Shown: piece after piece, positions 48,155 through 57,233 of the stretch | Position numbering within the stretch: position 1 is the stretch's first letter | How the letters are laid out: every line of letters begins with the position of its first letter | Source of the DNA: Jannaschia helgolandensis | GTDB taxonomy: Bacteria; Pseudomonadota; Alphaproteobacteria; Rhodobacterales; Rhodobacteraceae | Length of the DNA stretch: 64,000 bases | Assembly (NCBI RefSeq): GCF_900109285.1 | Contig: NZ_FNZQ01000001.1 | Coordinates: 525,001 to 589,000, forward strand | Reading direction: 5' to 3' | Notes under the pieces: model-generated | Databases searched by the model: none | Seen by the model: the letters and a program-made list of their open reading frames with translations, nothing else | What the model was told of the DNA's origin: nothing | Position numbers and translations under genes: made by a program

Positions 48155-49258
48155 ATGGCGAACCCCTCCCTCCTGATCCTGCCGGGCGACGGTATCGGTC
48201 CCGAAGTCATGGCCGAAGTCCGCCGCGTGATCGACTGGTTCGGTGCGAACAAGAACCTGACCTTCGACGTGTCCGAAGACCTTGTGGGCGGCGTGGCGTA
48301 TGACAAGCACGGCACGCCGCTGACCGACGAGACGATGGCCCGCGCGCAGAAGGTTGATGCCGTCCTGCTGGGCGCTGTCGGTGGCCCGGCCTACGACAAC
48401 CTCGATTTCAGCGTGAAGCCAGAACGTGGCTTGCTGCGCCTGCGCAAGGAGATGGACCTGTTTTCCAACCTGCGCCCGGCACAGTGCTTTGACGCGCTGG
48501 CCGATTTTTCTTCGCTGAAAAAAGAGATCGTCGCCGGTCTGGACATCATGATCGTTCGGGAACTGACCTCCGGGGTGTATTTCGGCGAACCGCGCGGCAT
48601 ACACAAGGAAGGCAACGAGCGGGTCGGGATCAACACGCAGCGTTATACCGAATCGGAAATCGCCCGCGTCGCCCGCTCGGCGTTCGAACTGGCGCGCAAG
48701 CGGTCGAACAAGGTCTGTTCGATGGAAAAAGCCAACGTGATGGAGAGTGGTATCCTGTGGCGCGATGTCGTGCAGGAAATCCACGATGCCGAATACCCGG
48801 ACGTGGAGCTGTCACACATGTATGCCGACAACGGCGCGATGCAGCTGGTCCGCGCGCCCAAGCAGTTTGACGTCATCGTGACCGACAACCTGTTTGGTGA
48901 CGTGCTGTCGGATTGCGCCGCGATGCTGACCGGGAGCCTGGGCATGTTGCCGTCTGCATCGCTGGGTCTGCCGATGGCAAACGGTCGTCCCAAGGCGATG
49001 TATGAGCCGGTTCACGGATCGGCCCCCGATATCACCGGACAAGGCAAGGCCAACCCGATCGCCTGCATCCTGAGCTTTGCGATGGCCCTGCGCTATTCCT
49101 TCGACGAGGGGGCATATGCCGACCTGCTGGAAGGCGCGGTCGAGAAAGTGCTGGCCGATGGCGCACGCACGGCGGACCTGATGGGCCCGGATGGCGGCAC
49201 CCCGATCAGTACGACCGAAATGGGCGATGCAATCCTGGCGGCGCTGGACGCCGCCTGA
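48155..49258 (+). CDS. leuB: 3-isopropylmalate dehydrogenase
   Basis: 367 residues. It oxidises 3-isopropylmalate with NAD+. Family motifs: [73 protein letters not shown] and the nucleotide-binding [18 protein letters not shown]. It ends at a hairpin, and the next gene starts 70 bp later. Confidence 0.97.
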   Translation: MANPSLLILPGDGIGPEVMAEVRRVIDWFGANKNLTFDVSEDLVGGVAYDKHGTPLTDETMARAQKVDAVLLGAVGGPAYDNLDFSVKPERGLLRLRKEMDLFSNLRPAQCFDALADFSSLKKEIVAGLDIMIVRELTSGVYFGEPRGIHKEGNERVGINTQRYTESEIARVARSAFELARKRSNKVCSMEKANVMESGILWRDVVQEIHDAEYPDVELSHMYADNGAMQLVRAPKQFDVIVTDNLFGDVLSDCAAMLTGSLGMLPSASLGLPMANGRPKAMYEPVHGSAPDITGQGKANPIACILSFAMALRYSFDEGAYADLLEGAVEKVLADGARTADLMGPDGGTPISTTEMGDAILAALDAA

Positions 49259-49268
49259 CCTGAGCCAA

Positions 49269-49301
49269 CCGCGACGCTCCTTCGGGAGGAGGGTGTCGCG
49301 G
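49269..49301 (+). terminator. Stem-loop after leuB
   Basis: CCGCGAC (49269-49275) pairs with GTCGCGG (49295-49301); an inner CTCC-TTCG-GGAG hairpin lies at 49277-49288. It starts 10 bp after the leuB stop. There is no T-run, so it may be a Rho-type or processing hairpin, not a full intrinsic terminator. Confidence 0.55.
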
Positions 49302-49328
49302 CCTCATATAAAACTCCGGAGCGTGACC

Positions 49329-50303
49329 TTGCCCGACAAATCCTCCCCCCTTCCCGGTATCCTTCTGTCGCTTGCGGCCTTCGGGCTGTTTTCGACTCAT
49401 GACATCGCGGTCAAAATGCTGGGCAGCGATTATGCGGTGTTCCAGATCGTGTTCTTCAGCGTCCTGCTCAGCTTTCCGCTGGTGATCTTTATGCTGCTGC
49501 GGGACAACGAAAACGGCACGCTGATCCCGCGCCATCCCTGGTGGACCGCGCTGCGAACGGTCTCGGCGGTGATCACCGGATTCTGTGCCTTCTACGCCTT
49601 CTCCGTCCTGCCGCTGGCTCAGGTCTATGCCATCATCTTCGCTTCGCCGCTTTTGATCACAATTCTGGCAATTCCCGTTCTGGGCGAAAAGGTCGGCCTT
49701 CACCGCGGGGCCGCCGTCGTGGCCGGTTTGATCGGGGTCATGGTGGTTCTGCGACCCAGCGACCTGAATCTCGGGCTGGGTCACGCGGCGGCGCTGACGG
49801 CGGCTTTCACCGGCGCGCTGGCTTCGGTGATCGTGCGCAAGATCGGGCGCGACGAACGCTCGGCGGTGCTGCTGCTTTATCCGATGGTGGCGAATTTTGC
49901 GGTGATGGGGATGCTGATGCCCTTCGTCTATCGTCCGATGCCGCTGGGCGATCTGGGGCTGTGGGCGATGATGGCCGCCCTGGCATTTCTGGCATCGCTC
50001 GCGTTGATCCAGGCATACCGCAGGGCCGATGCGGTTCTGGTCGCGCCGATGCAGTACAGCCAGATCCTCTGGGCCGCGCTTTACGGATGGGTGTTCTTCG
50101 ACGAGACCATCGACCGGGGAACGGCGATCGGTGCGGGCATCATCATCGCGTCGGGCCTATATATCGTGCTGCGCGAAGGACGGGGGCGATCGCGAAATGC
50201 GCCCGTCCTGCGCACAAGGTCCCGCGCCGAGACGGGAACGACACCGCGCATTTCGCCCCTGCTGTCGGCCAAGGATCGTGCTGTACCGCAGGACGAGACT
50301 TAA
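49329..50303 (+). CDS. EamA/DMT-family transporter
   Basis: 324 residues. About ten hydrophobic segments (PLPGILLSLAAFGLFSTHDIAVKML at the N-terminus; two EamA repeats) and a basic tail. The start is a choice between GTG 49323 and TTG 49329; CGGAG is 7 nt before the TTG but only 1 nt before the GTG, so TTG is preferred. The substrate is unknown. A second transporter of the family is at 37659-38528, but the two are not close copies. Confidence 0.83.
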   Translation: MPDKSSPLPGILLSLAAFGLFSTHDIAVKMLGSDYAVFQIVFFSVLLSFPLVIFMLLRDNENGTLIPRHPWWTALRTVSAVITGFCAFYAFSVLPLAQVYAIIFASPLLITILAIPVLGEKVGLHRGAAVVAGLIGVMVVLRPSDLNLGLGHAAALTAAFTGALASVIVRKIGRDERSAVLLLYPMVANFAVMGMLMPFVYRPMPLGDLGLWAMMAALAFLASLALIQAYRRADAVLVAPMQYSQILWAALYGWVFFDETIDRGTAIGAGIIIASGLYIVLREGRGRSRNAPVLRTRSRAETGTTPRISPLLSAKDRAVPQDET

Positions 50304-50357
50304 CTCGCCTTTAATGCCGCGCTGCTATCGCACAGTGAAAGCAAGTGGGATGCAATC

Positions 50358-50969
50358 ATGCGGCAAAAGGAAACCTGGCAAAACGATCCCATCGTCCGGG
50401 TGGAAAAACACCTGTATCCGTTGATCCCCGGCCTGTTGCGGCATTCCATATCTGCCAAGGCGGCTGGCGCCGACCTGATTCGCGCGGTGCAAAAGGCCGC
50501 CTCTGCACTGCGGGCAGCACAACACAGGTATCTCGACCCGATAGACATCAAGTTGACCCCCGACACGCGATCGAAGTTCGATGATATGGCGAATCTGCTG
50601 GATCGGATCGCCGCAGCCCTGCGCGACCCCGCTGGCCTGGAAGCGACGAATTTTCTGGATGTCGAGTATCTGTGCGGTGCGTTCACCGATCATGTCGAGT
50701 CGACGCTGGACGCGCTGAGGGCTGATTTTCTGAACGAGGTTCTGGCACGGCAGGAGCGGGCAAAAATGCTCTCGACCATCGCGGCCAAGGAAGTGACCTC
50801 GATCAGTCGCCAGATCTATTTCATCTCGATCAATGCGTCGGTCGAAGCGGCGCGGGCGGGGGATGCCGGTCGCGGATTCGCAGTTATCGGAGAGCAGATT
50901 CGCGGTCTGTCACAGGATGCCGCAGCGGCACTGAAACGCATGTCGGGCAGCGGTGCGCGGCTGCAATAA
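50358..50969 (+). CDS. Short protein with a chemoreceptor signalling-tip segment
   Basis: 203 residues, no signal peptide or membrane segment. Residues about 1-125 are helical and unlike known sensor domains to my eye. Residues 133-195 match the tip of the MCP signalling hairpin ([30 protein letters not shown]). The protein ends shortly after the tip, so the second arm of the hairpin is missing or very short. It could be a soluble partner of chemotaxis proteins or a decayed receptor. No che genes are nearby. Confidence 0.7.
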   Translation: MRQKETWQNDPIVRVEKHLYPLIPGLLRHSISAKAAGADLIRAVQKAASALRAAQHRYLDPIDIKLTPDTRSKFDDMANLLDRIAAALRDPAGLEATNFLDVEYLCGAFTDHVESTLDALRADFLNEVLARQERAKMLSTIAAKEVTSISRQIYFISINASVEAARAGDAGRGFAVIGEQIRGLSQDAAAALKRMSGSGARLQ

Positions 50970-51012
50970 CGCTTGCCACCAACGGGTGGGGCCGATATGC
51001 CCCGCGCACGGT

Positions 51013-51089
51013 CGGGCTGTGGCGCAGCCTGGTAGCGCATCTGCTTCGGGAGCAGGGGGTCGGAGGTTCGAATCCTCTCAGCCCGACCA
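51013..51089 (+). tRNA. tRNA-Pro (anticodon CGG)
   Basis: 77 nt with an encoded CCA end. Acceptor stem CGGGCTG/CAGCCCG, D arm GCGCAGCCTGGTAGCGC, anticodon stem TCTGC/GCAGG around the loop TTCGGGA, and T arm GGAGG-TTCGAAT-CCTCT. The anticodon CGG reads CCG, a frequent proline codon in this GC-rich DNA. The sequence is close to E. coli proK. Confidence 0.97.
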
Positions 51090-51194
51090 GTTTCAGCACA
51101 TCGAGAACACCCGGCCTGTTGGACCGATTGCCGAACGAGCGTCCGCTATATAATGCCCGCGCAATCAGAGCTTCGGAGCATTTCAGCGTATCCG

Positions 51195-51791
51195 TCAGGC
51201 CGCTTCGGGCGAGAAGTTCAGTGAAGTGCCATTGATGCAATGCACCAACTTGTTCTCGACGTACAGAATGTGACCAAGATGCGAGGCACAGCGTCGGCAA
51301 TGCACTTCCAGCGACAGCAGCGGGTCAAGGAGATCGCGTTCCTCATCGGAAAACTGTGAAATGTCGACCTCGGTCGGTAGCATGGGCGCGTCTTTATCAC
51401 CGTCTCTTTGGGCGAACTGGGAATAGACCGACTTGTCGATCCCGGTCAGAACCGAATTCGGATAGGAATGGCGATAAAACAGCCAGCCCTTGTCGATCAC
51501 GACCTTGAACCGTCCTTCGTATAGCGGAAGATCGCAGCCCTTGCAGGTGTAGGTTCCGTCCTCCTCACTGTCCCAGAGCGGGTCCGATTTCGGGGCTTCG
51601 GTCCCGCCAAGGCGCATGATCGTGTATTCGGTTTCAGTCAGCATCGCGCGCCATTCCTCGTCAGTCCGCGTGACTTCGAAGTGAAAGGCGTCGCCATCCC
51701 TGGCAATCGCCCGACCTCCCAGTGCCATGCCCGCAAATGCGGCGGGAACTGAGCTGAACAGGAATCGGCGCGTCGTCCTTATCTTCAACAT
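51195..51791 (-). CDS. msrB: Exported peptide-methionine (R)-S-oxide reductase-like protein
   Basis: 198 residues. The N-terminus [20 protein letters not shown] resembles a Tat signal. The MsrB domain has two zinc CxxC pairs (CKGC and CRRC), HLGHILY and the catalytic Cys in [10 protein letters not shown]. The usual GWPSF motif is replaced by GWLFY, so substrate binding may differ. MsrB enzymes repair oxidised methionine. It lies downstream of the formate dehydrogenase genes in the same direction, but a 137-bp gap suggests its own promoter. Confidence 0.85.
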   Translation of the reverse strand: MLKIRTTRRFLFSSVPAAFAGMALGGRAIARDGDAFHFEVTRTDEEWRAMLTETEYTIMRLGGTEAPKSDPLWDSEEDGTYTCKGCDLPLYEGRFKVVIDKGWLFYRHSYPNSVLTGIDKSVYSQFAQRDGDKDAPMLPTEVDISQFSDEERDLLDPLLSLEVHCRRCASHLGHILYVENKLVHCINGTSLNFSPEAA

Positions 51792-51869
51792 AACAATAAC
51801 CTCCGGAATATATCGCTCATCAGACCGGAGATGGAGCCTTTAGGCGACTCAATTGTGCGGCACGAAGTT

Positions 51870-51887
51870 TGATCAGCTTGTGATCAG
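51870..51887. repeat. Two TGATCAG direct repeats 11 bp apart upstream of msrB
   Basis: TGATCAG at 51870-51876 and 51881-51887; each contains the palindrome TGATCA. The 11-bp period puts them on the same helix face, about 80-95 bp upstream of the msrB start. A candidate regulator site. Confidence 0.4.
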
Positions 51888-51928
51888 ACGCGTTCGATCG
51901 GTAGCAATCCGCCTATCGCGCCGGCGGA

Positions 51929-52054
51929 TCAGTTCAGTCTGACGGAGGAAGCGGCCTGTCGCTCGGCTGAAGAAAAACCAGCGTTATCATAGGCAACCTG
52001 TGCGATCACGGCGATCAGCAGAGCGCTGGCGAATGCGGCGAACATGGTTTTCAT
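51929..52054 (-). CDS. Small single-helix membrane protein at the end of the fdh operon
   Basis: 41 residues, too short for most gene callers. It starts at ATG 52054, 5 nt after the fdhC stop, with GGAG 8 nt upstream (the site lies inside the end of fdhC, so it is coupled). MKTMFAAFASALLIAVIAQV forms one hydrophobic helix, followed by a polar tail (AYDNAGFSSAERQAASS). It is probably an accessory subunit or assembly factor of the membrane-bound formate dehydrogenase; the position and the helix are seen, the role is inference. Confidence 0.7.
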   Translation of the reverse strand: MKTMFAAFASALLIAVIAQVAYDNAGFSSAERQAASSVRLN

Positions 52055-52059
52055 CGTCT

Positions 52060-53301
52060 CTACTCCGCTGGTGCGTTGCCGGGTCTGTCCCGCTCAGCCA
52101 TGATTTTTTCTGCCCAGATCGAATGGTGTTCAACCGCCCATTGCTCCTCGACCTCGCCCTTACCCATGGCGTCGTAGGCCCCTTCCATCCCGACAGAGCC
52201 AAGATAGATATGCGCGAAGATCACGGCGGTCATTCCGAAGGCGACGATGCCATGCCAGATCTGGGAATACTGCATCTCTTCCTGCGGAGTCAGGTCGATG
52301 GGCAGCGGTCCAAGCCCGACAAGTTGCGGCAAACCCCAGTCATTGAGCAGCCCGAAGGTCGAGGCGAACATCGGCAATTCGAAAGGGAACAACATCGACA
52401 GGCCGGAAACCGAAAGCGATGCGCCGCCAAGTATAACGATCCAGAAAATGATTTTCTGGCCTGCGTTGAACTTGCGTGCAGGCACATGGCCCTTGCCGAA
52501 AATGCCGCCGCCGCGCGCCAGCCATATCAGGTCGTCCTTGTTTGGAATATTCTGGAGGACCCACATGAAGAAGATCATCACAAGACCGATCATGAAGGCC
52601 CAGCTGATGTTGTTGTGGACCCATTTGGAGGCGATGGCGACCGGCGCCCAGCCTTCGGCCCCAAACAGCGGAATAAATGCGATCCGCCCGAACAGTACCA
52701 ACAGTCCAGTGATCGCCAGGGCAATGAAGCTGCCTGCGGTCAGCCAGTGGCCAAAGCGTTCATAGGTCTTGAACCGCAAAAGGGTGCGCCCGGTTCTGGG
52801 TCCTTCGATCCGGATGCGACCCCGGATCACGAAGAACAGCGCCAGGAGTGCCAGGGTCACCAGCAGCAAGATGCCGCCCCAGATTCGCAGCGGCCCCGCG
52901 CGCCATTTCAGCCAGGTCATACCACCATCCTGAATCAATACGGTCGCAGCCGGGCCACGTTGCTGTGTCGTGATCGGGATGGAGTTGAAACGAATGCCGC
53001 GCCAGAGTTCCGGATCGGATGCGCCACCCAGTGTGCCGAGGTCATCGGTTATCGGCAATCCGATGCCGCCAGTGTCTGCCGCGCGGGAGGCATCGTTGAG
53101 GACAGGCTGATCCTGACCCTCTCGTTGCGCCTGCTGTCGGGCCATGATGTCTGCCAGCGTCGGCGCGCCGCCGGTCGCCGAACGGTCCAGCGACTGAACG
53201 TCCGGAGCGGTGCCCCCCGGTGGAATCACATCCACGGATACGCCTTCCTGCGCCATTGCAGGAAGGGTGAATGCGATCAGAAACAGAAACGCACGGATCA
53301 T
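52060..53301 (-). CDS. fdhC: Formate dehydrogenase cytochrome b (gamma) subunit
   Basis: 413 residues. A signal peptide (MIRAFLFLIAFTLPAMA) and a poorly conserved periplasmic stretch with a membrane segment (about 155-175) precede the cytochrome b556 domain. In that domain RFKTYERFGHWLTAGSFIALAITG carries a heme-ligand histidine, and HNNISWAFMIGLVMIF and HGIVAFGMTAVIFAHIYLG carry further ones. It passes electrons from FdhB to the quinone pool. The start at 53301 has GGGGGAA upstream and the right signal; longer starts do not. It lies 67 bp after fdhB. Confidence 0.93.
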   Translation of the reverse strand: MIRAFLFLIAFTLPAMAQEGVSVDVIPPGGTAPDVQSLDRSATGGAPTLADIMARQQAQREGQDQPVLNDASRAADTGGIGLPITDDLGTLGGASDPELWRGIRFNSIPITTQQRGPAATVLIQDGGMTWLKWRAGPLRIWGGILLLVTLALLALFFVIRGRIRIEGPRTGRTLLRFKTYERFGHWLTAGSFIALAITGLLVLFGRIAFIPLFGAEGWAPVAIASKWVHNNISWAFMIGLVMIFFMWVLQNIPNKDDLIWLARGGGIFGKGHVPARKFNAGQKIIFWIVILGGASLSVSGLSMLFPFELPMFASTFGLLNDWGLPQLVGLGPLPIDLTPQEEMQYSQIWHGIVAFGMTAVIFAHIYLGSVGMEGAYDAMGKGEVEEQWAVEHHSIWAEKIMAERDRPGNAPAE

Positions 53302-53368
53302 GGATGTTCCCCCAGAAGCCAGGACGGCCCGCCCCGATTTGCCGGAGCCAGCCAGATCGGGAATGATT

Positions 53369-53968
53369 TCAGCCGTCGCGGACTTCGGGACCATAGGCCG
53401 TGGACCAACCCCAGGCGCCCGAACCGAATCCACGCGCCACTATCCGCTCGCGGTATATCGAACTGACCTCGTTCGAATCCCCGGCCAGCAAGGCCTTGGT
53501 CGAGCACATTTCGGCGCAGATCGGAAGTTTGCCCTCGGCGATACGGTTGCGACCGTATTTGGTGAACTCCGCCTCGCTGAAATCTTCCTCCGGTCCACCG
53601 GCACAGAACGTGCATTTGTCCATCTTGCCGCGCGATCCGAAATTGCCGGCGGTCGGATATTGTGGTGCGCCGAACGGACAGGCGTAAAAGCAATAGCCGC
53701 ATCCGATGCAGAGATCCTTGGAGTGCAGGACAATGCCGTCATCGGTTTGGTAAAACACGTCGGTCGGACAAACCGCCATGCAGGGCGGATCGGAGCAGTG
53801 CATACAGGCGACCGAGATCGAGCGTTCGCCCGGCTGACCGTCCTGAATGGTGACCACCTTGCGGCGGTTGATGCCCCATGGAACGTCGTTTTCGTTCTTG
53901 CAGGCGGTGACGCAGGCGTTGCACTCGATGCAGCGCTCGGCGTCGACGAGAAATTTCGCTCTTCCCAT
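53369..53968 (-). CDS. fdhB: Formate dehydrogenase iron-sulfur (beta) subunit
   Basis: 199 residues. Four [4Fe-4S] sites can be read: C13/C16/C19/C23, C55/C58/C63/C67, C87/C90/C93/C97, and C119/C122 with the later CAEMC. The order matches the HybA/FdnH/DmsB-type electron-transfer subunits. It has no membrane anchor, so it should sit between FdhA and FdhC. It begins 11 nt after the fdhA stop. Confidence 0.95.
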   Translation of the reverse strand: MGRAKFLVDAERCIECNACVTACKNENDVPWGINRRKVVTIQDGQPGERSISVACMHCSDPPCMAVCPTDVFYQTDDGIVLHSKDLCIGCGYCFYACPFGAPQYPTAGNFGSRGKMDKCTFCAGGPEEDFSEAEFTKYGRNRIAEGKLPICAEMCSTKALLAGDSNEVSSIYRERIVARGFGSGAWGWSTAYGPEVRDG

Positions 53969-53979
53969 GATCTCTCTCC

Positions 53980-56900
53980 TTACGCCGTGTAGATTTTACA
54001 CAGGGTGCACTTGGTTTCCTGCATCTGGGTCACCGAGTCATAGCCGTAGGTCTGGGCAATATTGGTCGATTCCCCCAGAACATAGGGATCGGCCCCTTCG
54101 GGATATTTGTCCCGCAGGTCGCGCCCTTCGAAGATGCCGCCGAAGTGGAATGGCATGAAGGCCACACCTTCTCCGACGCGCGGTGTCACCATGGCCTTGA
54201 CCAGAACCTTGCCCTTTTCAGGGCCTTCGACCCAGACGTCATCTCCGTCGCGAACACCCAGATCATTGGCATCGCGCGGATTCATCTCGACGAACATTTC
54301 CTGCTGCAGTTCGGCCAGCCAGCGGTTGGAGCGGCTTTCGTCGCCCCCGCCTTCATATTCGACCAGACGCCCTGATGTCAGGATAAGCGGGTACTCTTCC
54401 GAAAAGTCATTTTCCTGGATCGAGGCATAGCGCGTCGGCAAACGCCAGAACTTCTTGTCTTCATAGGTACCGTATTCAGCGACCAGATCGCGGCGCGGCG
54501 TATACAGCGGCTCGCGATGCAGGGGCACCGGGTCGGGGAAAGTCCAGACCACGGCACGCGCCTTGGCGTTACCGAAGGGCGCACATCCGCGGGCGATTGC
54601 GACCCGCTGGATGCCGCCCGAGAGATCGGTCTTCCAATTCACACCACCGGTCTTCTGTTGGTAGTCGGATTCGATTTCGCCGGTCATTGTTTTCTCGCCG
54701 ACTTCCTCCCCGTCGGTGGCACCTTCGGCCGGGGCTGTCGTCGCCTCGGGGCGTCCGTCGGGGAAGCCTGCCACCCGGTTAATCGAGTCGACCTCGTCCT
54801 GCGTCAGATCGCTGTCCCATCCCAGGTCACGCAACATCTGCATCGTGAATTCGGGATAACCGTCCTCGATTTCCGATCCGACAGAATAGACCCCCTCTGC
54901 CAGAAGGTTCTCGCCATCGCGTTCAACGCCGAACCGGGCGCGGAAGGTCAGGCCGCCTTCGGCCACCGGCAAGGACATATCGTAAAGGTTGGCCGTGCCG
55001 GGGTGGTTCATCTCGGGTGTGCCCCAGGATGGCCATGGCAGACCATAATAATCCCCGTCGGCCGGTCCGCCCACGGCGCGCAGCGTTGTCTTGTCGAACG
55101 TGTGCTGATTGGCCATGTGCGTCTTGAGACGTTCGGGCGACTGGCCCGTATAGCCGATGGTCCACATGCCGCGATTGAACTCGCGGGTGATGTCTTCGAT
55201 ATTCGGCTCTCCGTTTTCGACCGCGATGTTGCGGAAGATGCGGTCCGCGAAGCCCAGCTTGGTGGCGAACTTGGCCATGATCGTATGATCGGGCAAAGAT
55301 TCGAACAACGGCTCCACGATCCGATCGCGCCACTGCAGGGAGCGGTTGGAGGCTGTGACAGAACCGCGTGTTTCATACTGGGTCGAAGCGGGCAGGATAT
55401 AGACGCCATCTTCGCGATCATTCATCACAGCCGTCAGGGTCGGATAGGGGTCGATCACCACCAGAAGATCCAGCTTCTCCATCGCCGTCTTCATTTCCGT
55501 CATACGCGTCTGGCTGTTGGGCGCATGGCCCCAGAATATCATCGCACGGGTGTTGTCGGGCTGGTCGATATTCTCGGCATCCTCCAGAACGCCGTCGATC
55601 CAGCGCGACACAGGGATGCCCGTCTCGTTCATCATCATGCGGTCGGCCCCGTCGGCGCCCTTGCCCTCCATGACGTCGAAGTTCGACTTGAGCCAGTCCA
55701 GGTCTTCTTCCCACACCCGTGCCCAATGCGCCCAGCTGCCGTCCGACAGGCCGTAGTATCCCGGCAGCGTGTCCGCCAGAACACCCAGATCGGTCGCACC
55801 CTGCACATTGTCATGGCCACGGAAGATGTTGGTTCCTCCACCGGAGATTCCTATGTTGCCCAGTGCAAGTTGCAAAATGCAGTAGGCCCGCGTGTTGTTG
55901 TTGCCGTTGGTGTGCTGAGTGCCACCCATGCACCAGATGACCGTGCCGGGCCGGTTTTCCGAGAGTTGACGCGCAACCCGGCGAAGTTGCGAACCGGGTG
56001 CTCCGGTCACGCGCTCGACTTCTTCCGGGGTCCACCTGGCCACTTCTTCACGAATCTGGTCCATGCCCCAGACGCGGGTGCGGATGAATTCCTTATCCTC
56101 CCACCCGTTATCGAAGATATGATACAGAATGCCCCAGACCAGCGCGACGTCTGTGCCTGGCCGGAAGCGCACATATTCGTCGGCATGCGCCGCAGTGCGA
56201 GTGTACCGGGGGTCGCAGACGATCAACGGGGCGGAATTCTCTTCCTTGGCCTTCAGCAGATGCAGAAGCGACACGGGGTGCGCCTCTGCCGGGTTGCCGC
56301 CGATAAGAAAGATTGCCTTGGAATTGTGGATGTCATTGAAGCTGTTCGTCATGGCGCCATAGCCCCATGTGTTGGCCACGCCGGCAACAGTAGTCGAGTG
56401 GCAGATGCGCGCTTGGTGATCGACGTTGTTGGTGCCCCAGTAGGCGGCGAATTTGCGGAACAGATAGGCCTGTTCATTGTTGTGCTTCGCGGACCCCAGC
56501 CAATAGACTGAATCCGGCCCGCTTTCTTCCTTGATAGACGTTATCTGGTCGCCGATCTCCTCGATGGCCTGATCCCAGCTGATGCGTTCCCAGACTCCGC
56601 CGACCTTCTTCATCGGATACTTCAGGCGGCGCTCGCCATGTGCCGTTTCGCGGACTGCGGCCCCTTTGGCGCAGTGGCCGCCCAGGTTGAACGGACTGTC
56701 ATAGCCCGGCTCCTGGCCGAACCAGACGCCGTTCTCGACCTCGGCGATAACGGTACATCCGACCGCGCAGTGCGTGCAGACCGAGCGAATTTTCTCGGCC
56801 CCGGCAAGGGCCGGATATTCCGACATGTCGGCGCGGGCGACGGTGCCGCCAGTCGCGCCGATTGCGGCAAGACCGCCAATGGCCAGGCCCGATCCGCGCA

Positions 56901-57000
56901 GAAAAGCACGGCGGTCGACGCCAGATTTTGCAGCCCGGTTGATGACGCCGATGCCGCCGTTGCGACCGACTGGCGTGGACGTGGTTTTTCTACGAAGCAT
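53980..57000 (-). CDS. fdhA: Formate dehydrogenase catalytic (alpha) subunit, Cys-type, Tat-exported
   Basis: 1006 residues. A Tat signal (DRRAFLRGSGLAIGG near 29-43) is followed by the N-terminal [4Fe-4S] ligands C75, C78, C82 and C110 and the molybdopterin-guanine-dinucleotide domains. The metal ligand is Cys200 in the QARICHSTTVAG motif, followed by His201; the selenocysteine enzymes have Sec here. An acidic Ala/Glu/Thr-rich linker lies near 760, and the C-terminus has CTLC. It oxidises formate to CO2 in the periplasm or on the outer face of the membrane. tupA nearby suggests tungsten as the metal (inference). Confidence 0.95.
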   Translation of the reverse strand: MLRRKTTSTPVGRNGGIGVINRAAKSGVDRRAFLRGSGLAIGGLAAIGATGGTVARADMSEYPALAGAEKIRSVCTHCAVGCTVIAEVENGVWFGQEPGYDSPFNLGGHCAKGAAVRETAHGERRLKYPMKKVGGVWERISWDQAIEEIGDQITSIKEESGPDSVYWLGSAKHNNEQAYLFRKFAAYWGTNNVDHQARICHSTTVAGVANTWGYGAMTNSFNDIHNSKAIFLIGGNPAEAHPVSLLHLLKAKEENSAPLIVCDPRYTRTAAHADEYVRFRPGTDVALVWGILYHIFDNGWEDKEFIRTRVWGMDQIREEVARWTPEEVERVTGAPGSQLRRVARQLSENRPGTVIWCMGGTQHTNGNNNTRAYCILQLALGNIGISGGGTNIFRGHDNVQGATDLGVLADTLPGYYGLSDGSWAHWARVWEEDLDWLKSNFDVMEGKGADGADRMMMNETGIPVSRWIDGVLEDAENIDQPDNTRAMIFWGHAPNSQTRMTEMKTAMEKLDLLVVIDPYPTLTAVMNDREDGVYILPASTQYETRGSVTASNRSLQWRDRIVEPLFESLPDHTIMAKFATKLGFADRIFRNIAVENGEPNIEDITREFNRGMWTIGYTGQSPERLKTHMANQHTFDKTTLRAVGGPADGDYYGLPWPSWGTPEMNHPGTANLYDMSLPVAEGGLTFRARFGVERDGENLLAEGVYSVGSEIEDGYPEFTMQMLRDLGWDSDLTQDEVDSINRVAGFPDGRPEATTAPAEGATDGEEVGEKTMTGEIESDYQQKTGGVNWKTDLSGGIQRVAIARGCAPFGNAKARAVVWTFPDPVPLHREPLYTPRRDLVAEYGTYEDKKFWRLPTRYASIQENDFSEEYPLILTSGRLVEYEGGGDESRSNRWLAELQQEMFVEMNPRDANDLGVRDGDDVWVEGPEKGKVLVKAMVTPRVGEGVAFMPFHFGGIFEGRDLRDKYPEGADPYVLGESTNIAQTYGYDSVTQMQETKCTLCKIYTA

Positions 57001-57013
57001 TCTGTCGTCCCCC

Positions 57014-57208
57014 TCAGAAGCGCGCGCTGGCGAAATAGGCGCGGGTATGTTCGGTATCGGCGAGGCCCTTTTGCGGCCCGGTCGCGACTTCGGCCTTCGC
57101 GGTGCCGGCTACGGTCGTGGCGGCAACGGCGGCGGGCGCGGCGACGGCCAGCTTCAGAAAGCCACGGCGGCCTTCATCCTGCGTCTTGACGTCGGTCTTG
57201 TCGGTCAT
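57014..57208 (-). CDS. Formate dehydrogenase region Tat-target protein
   Basis: 64 residues. A twin-arginine start (GRRGFLKLAVAAPAAVAATT) and a short tail ending in AYFASARF, the pattern of the small 'formate dehydrogenase region TAT target' proteins found directly before fdhA. The start at 57208 has GGAGGA 7 nt upstream. Its function is unknown; a role in guiding FdhA export has been suggested by position only. Confidence 0.82.
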   Translation of the reverse strand: MTDKTDVKTQDEGRRGFLKLAVAAPAAVAATTVAGTAKAEVATGPQKGLADTEHTRAYFASARF

Positions 57209-57233
57209 GTCTCGTCCTCCAAAGACGCGGCCC

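Noticed and set aside
37659-50303. The two EamA transporters as a recent duplication
   Set aside because: Their sequences differ strongly outside general membrane patterns, so they are separate family members.
50976-50989. Hairpin CCACC-AACG-GGTGG between the chemoreceptor fragment and tRNA-Pro
   Set aside because: Only five pairs and no T-run.
51013-51194. tRNA-Pro as an integration site
   Set aside because: No integrase, no repeat of the tRNA 3' end and no mobile genes follow; the next genes are ordinary.
56400-56412. Selenocysteine codon in fdhA
   Set aside because: The active-site codon reads cysteine (Cys200) and the frame is uninterrupted, so no UGA recoding is needed.
54517-56511. 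A 664-codon open frame on the plus strand opposite fdhA
   Set aside because: It mirrors fdhA codon positions, has no recognisable domain or ribosome-binding site, and is a usual by-product of GC-rich coding DNA. Similar frames opposite fdhC (52000-53466), hslU (28408-29295), aroE/coaE (21305-22489), ade (41367-42446) and mrp (61015-62163) were rejected for the same reason.
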